This document shows positions 38,748 to 46,296 of a stretch of DNA of 64,000 nt, piece after piece (the first letter of the stretch is position 1; every line of letters starts with the position of its first letter). The stretch is taken from assembly GCA_016712445.1 (NCBI GenBank), contig JADJRB010000001.1, positions 558,001-622,000 of the forward strand, read 5' to 3'. Both the position numbers and the translations under genes were made by a program. The notes beneath the pieces were generated by a model, which made no database searches, was not told the DNA's origin, and was given only the letters and a program-made list of their open reading frames with translations. The DNA comes from Acidobacteriota bacterium. GTDB taxonomy: Bacteria > Pseudomonadota > Alphaproteobacteria > Caulobacterales > Hyphomonadaceae.

Positions 38748-39320
38748 TCACTCTTTGCCATAGTCGACAACTTTCCCGTGCTCTTCGTCTACGGGCAGGT
38801 CTTCATTGTCTAATCCGCATTCAGAGGAATTGTCGACCACTGGAACTTCAGTGAACAGAGAACGCAGAAGGTCTTGAATAGCTCCGGCCAGAAAAAAAAT
38901 CCGGAACACCAAGTAAGAGAACAGGAAGCCAACCAGCCCGTTCAAAACTCGCGCAAAATTGAAGACATGCTCTGTTCCCTTAATGCGCCAGGAAAAGCTT
39001 AAATCCCATCGAACCACCTCTCCAAAAATGACGATAACTGCAAGCGTTGCTGCTACGCCAAATGCCCCCATCCACAAAGCGCCGTGATACTCCGCAAAAT
39101 CGCGGACACTCTTCCGAATGGAAGCATCGCCAAACCGATGAGACATAAGTGTCGGCACAAGAACGACCGCGGACATCGCACCTGCAGACATCAATGTCGA
39201 AAACGTCACAATCTCGCTTGCCGCCTGACTGAACAATTCAGGAGCGGATGCCGCAGCCAAGCCTCCGGCAACAAAGCAGATGGCCAATATGACGAGGGTG
39301 GGCCAATGAGTTTGTTCCAT
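38748..39320 (-). CDS. Four-helix membrane protein in low-GC cluster
   Basis: A 190-residue protein with four hydrophobic segments (about 8-25, 40-62, 84-106, 128-152) and a C-terminal acidic cytoplasmic tail (VDEEHGKVVDYGKE). I do not recognise a family. It lies 15 bp downstream of the 328-residue unknown gene in the same direction, so they are probably one operon. Base use is clearly lower in GC than uvrB next door. Together the pair resembles small defence operons that join a membrane protein with a soluble partner, but this is inference only. Confidence 0.7.
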   Translation of the reverse strand: MEQTHWPTLVILAICFVAGGLAAASAPELFSQAASEIVTFSTLMSAGAMSAVVLVPTLMSHRFGDASIRKSVRDFAEYHGALWMGAFGVAATLAVIVIFGEVVRWDLSFSWRIKGTEHVFNFARVLNGLVGFLFSYLVFRIFFLAGAIQDLLRSLFTEVPVVDNSSECGLDNEDLPVDEEHGKVVDYGKE

Positions 39321-39335
39321 CTTTGTTCTATATCA

Positions 39336-40322
39336 TCACATGAAGCCCCGCTCAACAAAATCTCGCTGCGCTTTCTGAAAGGATGTGCCGAGCTTTCGTC
39401 TATCGACGAGTGAGTCATGCATTTGAATATCGCATTTGAATGTACCGGTACTGATCACTCCTTTGACCAGACCATTCGGCGAATACAGCTTCACCTCATC
39501 CTCCTCAAAGTAGCTCGCGACAGATTCGAGCGGCAATTGATCAAAGGTTTCTTTGAATCGACCGTTCTTCAATTTGATGCTTAGCGAAACTTCGATTTTT
39601 CCTTTGCCTTGGGTTCGATTCAAAAACGACTGAAAGTCTTTTTTCTTGAATCCCGCCGCTTCCAACAAGCTCCACGACTTGCTGTCATCTACTGCTAGCG
39701 TTTGAATCACATCGCCCGATGGCGAACCTTTTTTTGTTCTAGGCAGAGAAGGGTCAGCTTGTGCTGCCGGAGGGGATATTCTGATCTCCTCCGTCTTCAG
39801 TCTTGCAGCCGACAAACTTTTGATCTCGACTTGAGTTTCCAGAACCATGTTCGAGTTGGGAACAAGTTTGGTCTTGATGGAAAACAACCAGTTCAGATAC
39901 CGCTCAAGCATCTTTGCGCTCACGCCAGACTGCATGACAAGAACATGGTTGTTCTTTACCAAGAAATAGAGCGTGCCCTTCAGAGGCTCATGGCCATCCT
40001 GTGTTTTTATCTGATGCAAATTTAGCGTCTTAGATGCGTTTGCTGTTCGGTTTACCGCAACCAAGAATCCTGCCGGCTCAAAACAACATAGCTCGCCAAT
40101 CAGTCCGTACGACGTTTTTGCGTACCAGCTGAATACAAACGTTTGATAAGGATCATATTGGTATTCTCGACATCGGAAATCGTCGCCGATTACGACCCCT
40201 TCTGCGGTCTGGCTTAGCGCATTGTTTATCGTTCCTTCGAGGTCGAAACCCTCAACCGGTTTGCTGAACCCCGACAATCGTCGATATTGAATAGTCGACT
40301 GCTTGGTGCCCCTAGCCATCAA
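39336..40322 (-). CDS. Unknown soluble protein in low-GC cluster
   Basis: A 328-residue protein without signal peptide or membrane helix and of unknown family. The middle has a strand-rich segment GTLYFLVKNNHVLVMQSGVS (about 115-135). The C-terminal half has basic stretches and a TFKCDIQMHDSLVDRRKL segment near the end. G+C is low (26 of 60 at 39421-39480, against 42 of 60 in uvrB at 37381-37440), so the gene looks acquired. It is upstream of the four-helix membrane protein and downstream of a possible HTH frame that overlaps it by 11 bases. Confidence 0.7.
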   Translation of the reverse strand: MMARGTKQSTIQYRRLSGFSKPVEGFDLEGTINNALSQTAEGVVIGDDFRCREYQYDPYQTFVFSWYAKTSYGLIGELCCFEPAGFLVAVNRTANASKTLNLHQIKTQDGHEPLKGTLYFLVKNNHVLVMQSGVSAKMLERYLNWLFSIKTKLVPNSNMVLETQVEIKSLSAARLKTEEIRISPPAAQADPSLPRTKKGSPSGDVIQTLAVDDSKSWSLLEAAGFKKKDFQSFLNRTQGKGKIEVSLSIKLKNGRFKETFDQLPLESVASYFEEDEVKLYSPNGLVKGVISTGTFKCDIQMHDSLVDRRKLGTSFQKAQRDFVERGFM

Positions 40323-40515
40323 AGCTCCTCAAATCTTCAGTTGAAACTTGGAAGAGATCGCACATTTGCGCAAGCAGTTCGGGGAAACTCACACCCCGTC
40401 TTAAATCTGTGAAATTCTTCGCTTGAGGCGAGAAAATTTCTGGACTCGCTCTCGACTCAGGACGCGTTCGGTGAGATCGTTTCGTTAAGCCAACGAAAAC
40501 CGGACGGGAGGACAC
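40312..40515 (-). CDS. Doubtful HTH fragment upstream of the low-GC pair
   Basis: A 67-codon frame from a GTG at 40515. Its last 30 residues, RRGVSFPELLAQMCDLF then QVSTEDLRSFDG, resemble the end of an XRE-type HTH (ErGvsfP...lLa...dlFgVs.d.L). The N-terminal half does not resemble the first helices of that fold and lies in the same DNA as the RNA candidate. It could be a remnant antitoxin-like regulator or chance. The overlap with the next gene supports real coding only weakly. Confidence 0.3.
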   Translation of the reverse strand: MSSRPVFVGLTKRSHRTRPESRASPEIFSPQAKNFTDLRRGVSFPELLAQMCDLFQVSTEDLRSFDG

Positions 40516-41081
40516 CCGTCAGAGGACACGGAGGCCAAGCCCATCGCCCCCGACAAGGGCCGGGCCAGGAGCGGAGCCGGGAGACCGGGGACGCAAAAGG
40601 CCAGGCAGGAAGCGGGACCAAAAACGGCGGTGGCCTCACGAAGCGGAACTCGAGCCGTGACGAGAGGAGCGGTAGGCCGCAACCGGAGCGCAATCCGAAC
40701 TGCGGTGGCCAAGACCGGAATGTCCCGGAAGGGACGCCAGGAAAGCGCGCGCATCTTCGGATGGGTGTGACTGGAGAGGTGCGAACCCGAGCCTCCGCAA
40801 GGAGGGAACGGCAAGCGGAAAGTGGGCGGCCAAGCCCTGAGGAACGGGCTTCCCCCCGGAAGCGACGTATCAGGCAACGCAGCCGGGAGCGAGCGCCTGC
40901 CAGGGCGAACGTCCGGATGCGGAGGGTGATGGAAAGTGCGCCTCAGAAGCACACTGGAAAGAAACCCCGTGTCTCTCGAATTGAGCTCACGAGTGCTAGC
41001 ACAGTGTCTCGGTAGTCTGATTCGGAACACAAGGGAAAGGCGTGGATGCCCCTCAAAAGGCACCACGCCTTTCTTCTTTTT
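40479..41081 (+). ncRNA. Candidate structured non-coding RNA with intrinsic terminator
   Basis: No plausible gene lies here, yet the plus strand is purine-rich (44 of 60 at 40561-40620) and packed with short hairpins. Exact ones are TTCGTT/AACGAA (40481-40497), GACGGG/CCCGTC (40503-40520), CCGG-GAGA-CCGG (40577-40588), GTCCC-GGAA-GGGAC (40722-40735), CATC-TTCG-GATG (40752-40763), CCTCC-GCAA-GGAGG (40792-40805), AAGCCC/GGGCTT (40832-40851) and GTGC/GCAC (40936-40952). Four are closed by GNRA or UUCG tetraloops, a hallmark of folded RNA. A strong terminator ends it at about 41080. The 5' end is a guess. I see no RNase P, tmRNA, SRP or group II intron signature. Confidence 0.6.
41036..41081 (+). 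terminator. Strong intrinsic terminator of the RNA candidate
   Basis: The stem AAAGGCGTGG pairs with CCACGCCTTT, extended by TGCC/GGCA after one bulged A, around an eight-base loop. TTTCTTCTTTTT follows on the plus strand, while the opposite side offers only three T then C, so it works in the plus direction. Confidence 0.85.
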
Positions 41082-41095
41082 GGAACAGCGTTCAA

Positions 41096-41137
41096 AGCCC
41101 CCTCTCCTGTGGGAGAGGGGCTGGGGGTGAGGGGGCT
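41096..41137. repeat. G-rich intergenic repeat, copy 1
   Basis: The arms AGCCCCCTCTCC and GGGAGAGGGGCT pair, and CTGGGGGTGAGGGGG follows. It resembles widespread non-coding bacterial repeats of the CCCTCACCCCCAGCCCC type. Two more copies lie within 250 bp. Confidence 0.75.
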
Positions 41138-41213
41138 TGCGAGGATCAGAAATCGCATCGCGATTTCCCGAGCGAGGCCGCGCGCTGACAAGCGCGTGGC
41201 AAGGAAGACTCAA

Positions 41214-41256
41214 AGCCCCCTCTCCCTTCAGGGAGAGGGGGTTGGGGGTGAGGGGG
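41214..41256. repeat. G-rich intergenic repeat, copy 2
   Basis: The same unit as copy 1, with stem CCCCCTCTCCC / GGGAGAGGGGG and loop TTCA, then TTGGGGGTGAGGGGG. Same orientation as copy 1. Confidence 0.75.
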
Positions 41257-41298
41257 CGCCCCGCTCAAAACGTCAAGTAACGCCGCCGGCGCGGCACT

Positions 41299-41335
41299 CC
41301 CTCATCCCCAACCCCTTCTCCCAAGGGAGAAGGGG
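41299..41335. repeat. G-rich intergenic repeat, copy 3 (inverted)
   Basis: CCCTCATCCCCAACCCC followed by CTTCTCCC AA GGGAGAAG is the reverse orientation of copies 1 and 2. The three copies fill the gap between the RNA candidate and the next gene's end. Confidence 0.7.
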
Positions 41336-41346
41336 CCGAAGCGCCG

Positions 41347-42336
41347 TCAAATCCGCCTCCCCCGATAAATCACCGGGAACGCGTCCTTGATCCCGTATTT
41401 CTCCGGCGCGGCCCTCTCAGCTTTCGCCTGGCGCTCCGCCTCCCGCTCGGCCGAGCGCGCTTCCTCCTCACGCCGGCGCCGCACGAGATCGGCCGGGTCC
41501 GGCCACCGGCGCGGCGGCAGGTGGACCACCAGCGGCGGCGGCGCGCGCCCCGGCAGGCTCATCCACTTCTCGCGCTCGGCCATCAGCCGGTCGGCGCACG
41601 CGATATCGTCGCTCAGGGTGAAAAGCCGGTCTTCGCTCACCTCCTCCTCCGTCAGCTCCCGGCCCGCATGGTAAGCGAGCCGTTCGGCGTCGCGCGCGTC
41701 ATCAATCGCCTTGTAGATCTCGTTCCGGATCGCATCCTTGGCCTGTTGCTCCGGCGTCCTCGGCTTGAAGACCGGCTCGCGCCCTTCTTCCTCGGCGCGC
41801 ATGAGTTCGTCCCATTCCTCGCGCCAGCCCTGCGCCGGCGCCTCGTAGGGCTCCGGATGGAATTCGAGCCAGTCGCGCAGCGTGCGCCAGGCGCGCTGCA
41901 GGCGCTGCGCCTCGCGCAGGCTCGTCATCGCAAGGCCGATGCACCCTTCCTCGATGGCCGCCACCGCGCGCATCCTGTGGAAGGCCGAAAGCTCGCTCAG
42001 CTTGGTCAGCCGCACGCGCCCCTTCAGCCCTTTCAGTTCGGGATAGTCCGCCGGCGGAAGGTTTTCCTCCTCGCCCCCCAGCGCCGCCAGCGCGCAGCCC
42101 CTGCCCGGCTTCGCCCAGTCGCCCATCGGCGGGCGCGCCTCTCCCGCCGCATCCGCGGCCCGGTCCGCCCGCCGCAGCCCGTCCTGCGCGGCCCAGAGCG
42201 AGGCGGTCGAATACGGGATGTTCAGGAAGCGCGCCGCCACGCGGATCGCCTGCCCCTCGCGCACCCGCACGCCAAGCTCGCGGCGCTGCGCCGCGTAGAC
42301 CACCGGGTCTTTTCGTTCGTATCCGCCTTTTGCCAT
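41347..42336 (-). CDS. HTH-containing protein of unknown function
   Basis: A 329-residue soluble protein rich in Arg, Glu and Ala. The N-terminal 70 residues hold a homeodomain-like HTH: LGVRVREGQAIRVAARF then LNIPYSTASLWAAQDGL, as in terminase-small-subunit or transposase-type DNA-binding domains. The rest is charged and helical with no recognised domain, and ends in a basic tail. I chose the ATG at 42336 (MAKGGYERKDP); the frame is open to 42453, but that part is compositionally odd. Its place next to repeats hints at a mobile or phage origin. Confidence 0.6.
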   Translation of the reverse strand: MAKGGYERKDPVVYAAQRRELGVRVREGQAIRVAARFLNIPYSTASLWAAQDGLRRADRAADAAGEARPPMGDWAKPGRGCALAALGGEEENLPPADYPELKGLKGRVRLTKLSELSAFHRMRAVAAIEEGCIGLAMTSLREAQRLQRAWRTLRDWLEFHPEPYEAPAQGWREEWDELMRAEEEGREPVFKPRTPEQQAKDAIRNEIYKAIDDARDAERLAYHAGRELTEEEVSEDRLFTLSDDIACADRLMAEREKWMSLPGRAPPPLVVHLPPRRWPDPADLVRRRREEEARSAEREAERQAKAERAAPEKYGIKDAFPVIYRGRRI

Positions 42337-42445
42337 GCCGCAGAGGATACATCCGCGTCCTGTCCCGCCGGATTGGCCGTATGCAGAATAATCCGCTTGA
42401 CGCGGCCCCGCCGCGCCTCTGCGCCGGCGCGCCGCCGCTGAAACG

Positions 42446-42470
42446 TTGCGCAAGGCCAGTCCTTGCGCAA
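42446..42470. repeat. Inverted repeat with 10-bp arms
   Basis: TTGCGCAAGG and CCTTGCGCAA are exact complements around CCAGT. It lies about 110 bp upstream of the HTH gene start and right beside the EF-hand gene terminator. It may be an operator of the HTH protein or a second terminator stem. Confidence 0.5.
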
Positions 42471-42471
42471 C

Positions 42472-42505
42472 AAAAAACCCCCGGCGCGGATCGGCGCCGG
42501 GGGCT
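42472..42505 (-). terminator. Intrinsic terminator of the EF-hand gene
   Basis: On the minus strand CCCCCGGCGC pairs with GCGCCGGGGG around a short loop, followed by TTTTTTG. It ends the transcript of the EF-hand gene, whose stop is about 24 bases upstream. Confidence 0.9.
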
Positions 42506-42528
42506 TTGCGGTGTCAGGCAGCGCCGCG

Positions 42529-42795
42529 TTATTCAGCCGCTTTTTCGGCTTTCTTCGCGGCTTTCTCGGCCTTCCAGGCCGCGAACTCCGCTTCGCTCAG
42601 CTCGCCGCTCGCATCGGTGTCGGCCTTCGCGAACTTCTCGGCGGTGACCTCCGGCTTCTTCGCCTGCACTTCGGTCAGCGACAGCGTGCCGTTCGCATCG
42701 GTGTCGAGCGAAGCCAGCGTCATGTCTTCACCGGCAAGCGCCGACGGCGCGGCAAACGCGGCCGCAAGCGCGGCAACTGCAATCAGTTTCTTCAT
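42529..42795 (-). CDS. Secreted EF-hand protein
   Basis: An 88-residue secreted protein. The signal peptide (1-21) ends ALA, then two EF-hand loops follow: DTDANGTLSLTE (about 31-42) and DTDASGELSEAE (about 59-70), both with the Asp and Glu needed to bind calcium. The tail is Lys/Ala-rich (KAEKAAKKAEKAAE). GAGGAG lies seven bases before ATG 42795. It is probably a periplasmic or extracellular calcium-binding protein; no partner is seen. A strong terminator follows. Confidence 0.85.
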   Translation of the reverse strand: MKKLIAVAALAAAFAAPSALAGEDMTLASLDTDANGTLSLTEVQAKKPEVTAEKFAKADTDASGELSEAEFAAWKAEKAAKKAEKAAE

Positions 42796-42950
42796 GGGGG
42801 TACTCCTCGGGTTCATCCCTTAAGCCACCCTGCCGCCCGGACGCATTTCCGGTGCAGCGGGCTTGGCGCATCTACGCGCCGGCGGGGTGCCCGTTCCGCA
42901 CCTCACAAACGTCTAATGCTTGTGGCGAAATCGGGGCACGCGCGCGCGGC

Positions 42951-42986
42951 AACAAAAAACCGTCCACACGCGCGTGTGGACGGTTT
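42951..42986 (-). terminator. Terminator of the 43014 gene
   Basis: AAACCGTCCACACGC and GCGTGTGGACGGTTT form a perfect 30-bp palindrome. On the minus strand it runs into TTTTTTG, so it ends transcription of the lipoprotein gene that stops 28 bases before it. Confidence 0.9.
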
Positions 42987-43013
42987 GTGGACTCCGTGGG
43001 CGGAGTGTTCAGC

Positions 43014-43628
43014 TTACGGCGAAACAGGCGCCGGGGTGGTTTCCGGTTCCTCGGCCGGGGCCGAAGCCTCCACCGATTCCGGCTCGTCGCCCTCGACCAG
43101 CGCGTCGGCCGGTTGCGGCACCGAGCTCGCCGTACCGCAGCAGCGCACCTGCATCTCGAGGACGCGGTCGTTGAAACGGCATTGCTGGTCGTTGATCTCG
43201 CGCAGGATCGACGGGCCGCCGGCGCGGAACGTGTACCGCGTCTGGTTGCAGCTCGTCAGGGTGTAGCCTTCACGGCAGGAGCCGACGCTGGATTTCTGCA
43301 CGGTGGTGGTTTCGCACACCATGCTGTTGTCCTTGTCGTAGGCGGCGTTGGCGCGCGACATCGCTTCGGCGGCATCCGCCTTGGCACTGTCGGCCGTGGC
43401 CTGGGCGTCAGCGGTCAGCTTGAACGCATCGCTGAGGCGCATGTTGGTATCGGCCAGCGCGGTGGACGTGCCATCGATCTCGACCTTCAGCCGGCAGACA
43501 TTCTCATTCGCCTTCTTGGCATTGGCGCAATACTCCGCAACCGTCTGCTCACGGGGAATGTTCATGCACGCCGAAACACTCAACGCAGCGAGCAACAGCC
43601 CGCCGGAAAGGATCTTCGTAAACTTCAT
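43014..43628 (-). CDS. Lipoprotein of unknown function with coiled coil
   Basis: A 204-residue protein. The signal peptide ends SVSAC (Cys21), so lipidation is likely. Residues about 55-95 form an Ala-rich coiled coil (TADAQATADSAKADAAEAMSRA), like Lpp-type or OmpA-linked lipoproteins. A Cys-rich part (about 105-165, including MQVRCCGTAS) and a Pro/Glu-rich tail follow. No family recognised. It has its own terminator. Confidence 0.75.
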   Translation of the reverse strand: MKFTKILSGGLLLAALSVSACMNIPREQTVAEYCANAKKANENVCRLKVEIDGTSTALADTNMRLSDAFKLTADAQATADSAKADAAEAMSRANAAYDKDNSMVCETTTVQKSSVGSCREGYTLTSCNQTRYTFRAGGPSILREINDQQCRFNDRVLEMQVRCCGTASSVPQPADALVEGDEPESVEASAPAEEPETTPAPVSP

Positions 43629-43733
43629 ATGGATTCTCCATCACCATTTCCGGGGGTGTATTCACCCTCCGCCCAAGCGACTTGAAGCCGAAATGTGGCG
43701 AAAAATGAGCATGTCGCCCATCAGGGGAGAAAA

Positions 43734-44567
43734 TCAGGCTTTTAACTTGTAGCCATCCCGGAACATCGCCCAGACGGCGATGACCGAGGCGAGGGTCAGG
43801 AGGCCGGTATAGGCCACGCCGACGGCGAGCGAGCCGTTGGCGGCGTCGATGTGGCCGTAGCGGTAACCATCGATCATGTAGAAGATGGGATTGAGGTGGG
43901 CGATCGTCTCGAACGGCTCGATCATCACCTTCACGTCGTAGAAGGTGCCGGAAAGGAACGTCATCGGCACGATGATGAAGTTCGTGACCGCCGCCAGGTG
44001 GTCGAACTTGTCGGCCCAGACGCCGCCGAGGATGCCGAGGGCGCCGAGGATGACGGCGCTGGTCACCGAGAACCACAGGATCGGCCAGACGTGCCGGACC
44101 GGCAGGTTGGCGAGGCCCGAGAGCTGGATGGCTACGGCGCAGATCAGCGCGATCAGCAGGGCCCGGGTGACCGCCCCGCCGAGGAAGGCGATGGTCAGCT
44201 CCAGCGGCGACAGCGGCGGCATCAGGAAGTCGACATGGGTCGAGTTGAACTTCGCCTGCACGAGGCTGGAACTGGTGTTGGCAAAGGCGTTCTGGAGGAT
44301 CGCCATCATGATCAGGCCGGGCGCCAGGAAGTCATTGTAGCGCAGGCCCTCGAAGGTGCCGGTCAGCTGGCCGCGGTCGCCGAAGGCGAGCTTGAACACC
44401 GTCATGAACAGCAGCGTGGTCACCACCGGAGCAAACACCGTCTGCATCCAGACCTTCAGGAAACGCCCCACTTCGCGCTGGTAGAGCGTCCACAGGCCGA
44501 GGCCGTTGAACGCGCCGTACTGGCGCAGCTGGTGGGCGGGTTGATCGGCCGGGGGAATCGTCTGCAT
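43734..44567 (-). CDS. ABC-2 type transporter permease
   Basis: A 277-residue polytopic permease of the ABC-2 family (YadH/NodJ-like) with six hydrophobic segments. Features are GLWTLYQREVGRFLKVWMQTVFAPV at the start, APGLIMMAILQNAFANTSSS in the middle and FLSGTFYDVKVMIEPFETIAHLNP near residue 225. Such permeases need an ATPase partner, which usually lies next door but is missing here; it may be elsewhere. ATG 44567 (MQTIPPADQ) is chosen; a longer in-frame start to 44633 has no family likeness. Substrate unknown. Confidence 0.85.
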   Translation of the reverse strand: MQTIPPADQPAHQLRQYGAFNGLGLWTLYQREVGRFLKVWMQTVFAPVVTTLLFMTVFKLAFGDRGQLTGTFEGLRYNDFLAPGLIMMAILQNAFANTSSSLVQAKFNSTHVDFLMPPLSPLELTIAFLGGAVTRALLIALICAVAIQLSGLANLPVRHVWPILWFSVTSAVILGALGILGGVWADKFDHLAAVTNFIIVPMTFLSGTFYDVKVMIEPFETIAHLNPIFYMIDGYRYGHIDAANGSLAVGVAYTGLLTLASVIAVWAMFRDGYKLKA

Positions 44568-44796
44568 GGCTACTGCACATAGGCGATGCAGCCCTGACTT
44601 GCGAGGGGCATCGCGGGGGCAATTCCGATCCACAACATCTAGAACTCTGTGGAATGCCGGACCTGCATGTTGTGTTTCATTACGCCGCTGATACGATATC
44701 TAGGTGTCAGAACAGATGGCGCGTTCAGCCATATCAACATATAGGGGTTCGGCGCTCAGCAATGAGGCGTACCCAGAGATGCGGGAGATTTCCAAC

Positions 44797-45333
44797 ATGT
44801 CGTGGAACGATGAGCGGGTCAGCACCCTCAAGAAACTCTGGGCGGAAGGCCATTCGGCCTCCCAGATCGCCAAGCAACTGGGCGGCGTCACGCGCAATGC
44901 CGTGATCGGCAAGGTCCACCGCCTCGGCCTGTCGGGCCGGGCCACCCCGTCGCGCCCGGTCAAGCGCCCGCCGCGCCTCGCCCGGCCGAAACCCCGGTTC
45001 CTGGCGGATGGCTCGATGGCCGCCGCCCCGGCCGCCCAGCCCGCCGCGCCGAGCGTGCCGGCCCCGCCGCTGGCCATCGAACGGGCCGTCGCGATCGCGC
45101 CCCTGCCCCCGCTGCCGCTGGCCGACGGCACCCCGGCGACGATCCTCACGCTGCGCGACACGATGTGCAAATGGCCGATCGGCGACCCTGCCGACCCGAA
45201 ATTTGCTTTTTGCGGCCGCAAGGCCGATTGCGGCCCCTACTGCACCGAGCACGCCCAGGTCGCCTTCCAGCCGGCCCGCAAGCGCGAAGCCCGCAAGTCC
45301 GAATACGACTACGTCCGGCGGATTGCCGGCTAA
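44797..45333 (+). CDS. gcrA: GcrA cell-cycle regulator
   Basis: A 178-residue alphaproteobacterial regulator that acts with sigma-70 and CcrM-methylated GANTC promoters. The N-terminal DNA-binding HTH reads SWNDERVSTLKKLWAEG, then QIAKQLGGVTRNAVIGKVHRLGL. A Pro/Arg-rich linker (about 45-110) leads to the Cys/His-containing sigma-binding domain (CKWPIGDP, FCGRKADCGPYCTEH). The ATG at 44797 has GGGAG upstream; the frame is open to 44704, but the domain starts at 44797. A terminator follows. Its presence limits the host to alphaproteobacteria. Confidence 0.95.
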   Translation: MSWNDERVSTLKKLWAEGHSASQIAKQLGGVTRNAVIGKVHRLGLSGRATPSRPVKRPPRLARPKPRFLADGSMAAAPAAQPAAPSVPAPPLAIERAVAIAPLPPLPLADGTPATILTLRDTMCKWPIGDPADPKFAFCGRKADCGPYCTEHAQVAFQPARKREARKSEYDYVRRIAG

Positions 45334-45360
45334 AGCCGCGCTGACATTGCAGGACGTAAG

Positions 45361-45400
45361 AGACCCCCGGCGGCCCCCGCCCCGGGGGTCTCGCTTTTTC
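45361..45400 (+). terminator. gcrA terminator
   Basis: AGACCCCCGG pairs with CCGGGGGTCT around a C/G-rich loop, and CGCTTTTTC follows on the plus strand, 27 bases after the gcrA stop. Confidence 0.85.
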
Positions 45401-45451
45401 AGGCGCCTTTGGCGAAGGTGACGAAACGACGGTATGGGGGGGCCGGCCAGA

Positions 45452-46189
45452 ATGGAACTGCCAGTTCAACAGCAATCGGCACGCTCTACGCGCTCACGTC
45501 TCTTTGCGTGGATGGGATTGGCCGGCATCGCGGTCGCTGTCATCGGCTTTGCGAAGACATTCTTTCTTCCGCTATTCAGCGGCACATTTTCGGCTCCGCT
45601 CCTCATCTACGTGCATGGCGCGTTCCTGTTCGGCTGGGTCGGTTTCTTCGCGGCCCAATCTTTTTGGATCCATCGAAAGAACTTGCGCCTGCACAAGCGG
45701 TTGGGATGGGCCGGAGCGGGCTTGGTGGCGGGTGTTGTCGTTTCAACGCTTGGTGTGGGAGCGCTGGCGAGCCAGCGGACTGCCGCCACCGGCGACATAG
45801 ATCTGGCAAGCCGCGAGTTTCTCGTAATCCTGATGGAGATGACTGTCTTTTCTGTGCTCACGGTCAGCGCTTTCCTTTTGCGGCGCCGGCCGGACACTCA
45901 CAGAAGGCTGATGTTGTTGGCGCTCATCGCCTCGCTCGGACCAGCGTGGTTTCGGTTCCGGCACTATTTTCCGCCCATCGACGATCCCGTCTTCGTCTAC
46001 TCGCTGCTGCTTGCAGACTCCCTCGTCGTCATCGCCGCGCTCGCCGACTTCCTTCGCGAGCGCCGCGTCCATTGGGTCTACACTTTCGTGGGAAGCAGCA
46101 TGATCGGGGTGCACCTGATCGAAGTGTTCGGATTCGGCGCCAACTGGTTTGGCGCAATCGCCAGAACGCTCGCGGGGCCGTTCATCTGA
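45452..46189 (+). CDS. Polytopic membrane protein of unknown function
   Basis: A 245-residue protein with about seven hydrophobic segments. The early LLIYVHGAFLFGWVGFFAAQSF stretch, with its His in a helix, then HKRLGWAG, is seen in small DUF2306-like or heme-type membrane proteins, but I cannot assign it. The start is between ATG 45452 and an in-frame ATG at 45434; a G-run before 45452 may serve as ribosome site. It follows gcrA after a terminator, so it is its own unit. Confidence 0.7.
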   Translation: MELPVQQQSARSTRSRLFAWMGLAGIAVAVIGFAKTFFLPLFSGTFSAPLLIYVHGAFLFGWVGFFAAQSFWIHRKNLRLHKRLGWAGAGLVAGVVVSTLGVGALASQRTAATGDIDLASREFLVILMEMTVFSVLTVSAFLLRRRPDTHRRLMLLALIASLGPAWFRFRHYFPPIDDPVFVYSLLLADSLVVIAALADFLRERRVHWVYTFVGSSMIGVHLIEVFGFGANWFGAIARTLAGPFI

Positions 46190-46296
46190 AGGCTTGTGGT
46201 TTCGCCCGTCGCCAAGCATTCAAACCCAGCGCGCTTATACGGTTCCTTCAATCATCTTTGCTACCCCTAGCGCCGGACAGATACTGGAGGCGCAAG

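Noticed and set aside
38748..40322. Firm call of a Kiwa defence system
   Set aside because: Only size and topology fit. Without a profile match to DUF4868 the name would be a guess.
40479..41081. RNase P RNA, tmRNA or group II intron at this site
   Set aside because: I looked for GAGGAAAGTCCGGGC-like and ACAGAA cores, a tag-peptide frame, and the domain V hairpin and found none.
40485..41213. Minus-strand open frame of 242 codons across the RNA candidate
   Set aside because: It is Pro/Arg/Leu-rich low-complexity translation, continues through the terminator and into a G-rich repeat, and is better explained as the complement of a purine-rich RNA.
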